Below are positions 1 to 64,000 of a stretch of 64,000 nucleotides of DNA, in pieces (the stretch's first letter is position 1; each line of letters begins with the position of its first letter). Under the pieces are notes generated by a model. The model was not told the DNA's origin and made no database searches. It saw nothing but the letters and a program-made list of their open reading frames with translations. The stretch comes from Bolinopsis microptera (Eukaryota; Ctenophora; Tentaculata; Lobata; Bolinopsidae), in contig NC_087075.1 in assembly GCF_026151205.1 (NCBI RefSeq), positions 1,605,911 through 1,669,910 of the forward strand, given 5' to 3'. Position numbers and translations under genes: made by a program.

Positions 1-94
1 TTATTTCCTCGTGTAACTGTGCTCACTTATTATGTCACTAAAAACTGATGACGTCACGTGAAGATCAATGAGGTCACGTGATGATGTGGTGACG

Positions 95-64000
<63,906 letters not shown>

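Overview
The window is animal nuclear DNA. It shows small GT-AG exons with conserved phases, extracellular-module families found in metazoans (YWTD propellers, EGF, kringle, C-type lectin, fibronectin type II, F-type lectin), rhodopsin-like GPCRs and a cyclin A-like gene. Introns are mostly 200-700 bp and the DNA is AT-rich apart from long G/C tracts, which suggests a compact invertebrate genome. I cannot name the species.

Almost the whole window is one minus-strand gene, read from 64000 down to a stop codon at 95-97. I placed 82 exons by splice signals, open frame and phase: about 9.66 kb of coding sequence, roughly 3,220 residues. The 5' end lies beyond the window. In protein order it encodes a partial YWTD propeller and two EGFs (64.0-62.4 kb); three propeller/EGF blocks (62.1-50.7 kb); a kringle (49.7-49.1); a C-type lectin domain (46.8-45.7); a fibronectin type II module (45.5-45.1); a Cys-containing module I do not recognise (44.8-44.3); an F-type lectin (44.1-42.2); a second FN2 (42.3-41.95); EGFs and propellers (41.0-9.4); a second C-type lectin domain (9.1-6.6); EGFs and a last propeller (6.7-1.9); one transmembrane helix (1.5); and a short cytoplasmic tail with an NPVY motif. 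The product is an LRP/LDL-receptor-related, presumably endocytic, type I receptor with lectin modules. No LDL-receptor class A repeats are visible.

Three plus-strand protein genes sit inside its introns, all antisense to it: an apparently intronless cyclin A-like gene (7407-8498), an intact four-exon GPCR (33392-35264) and a GPCR-like gene with two frame breaks (37317-38519). Three near-identical tRNA-Gln(CTG) genes lie in another intron (11.6-12.3 kb). Foldback elements occur at 2984-3586, 30798-31133 and 36426-36540.

The most striking property is how tandem repeats relate to splice sites. At more than fifteen exon edges the repeat unit itself spans the junction: a piece of exon, the donor or acceptor, and adjoining intron are copied 2 to about 15 times into the intron. 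Many further introns hold short-unit arrays abutting a splice site. The largest arrays are at 23.9-27.6, 41.0-41.9, 46.8-49.1, 49.9-50.7, 51.9-53.5 and 55.8-56.5 kb. All exon calls are my own reading of the sequence; no search or transcript data were available.
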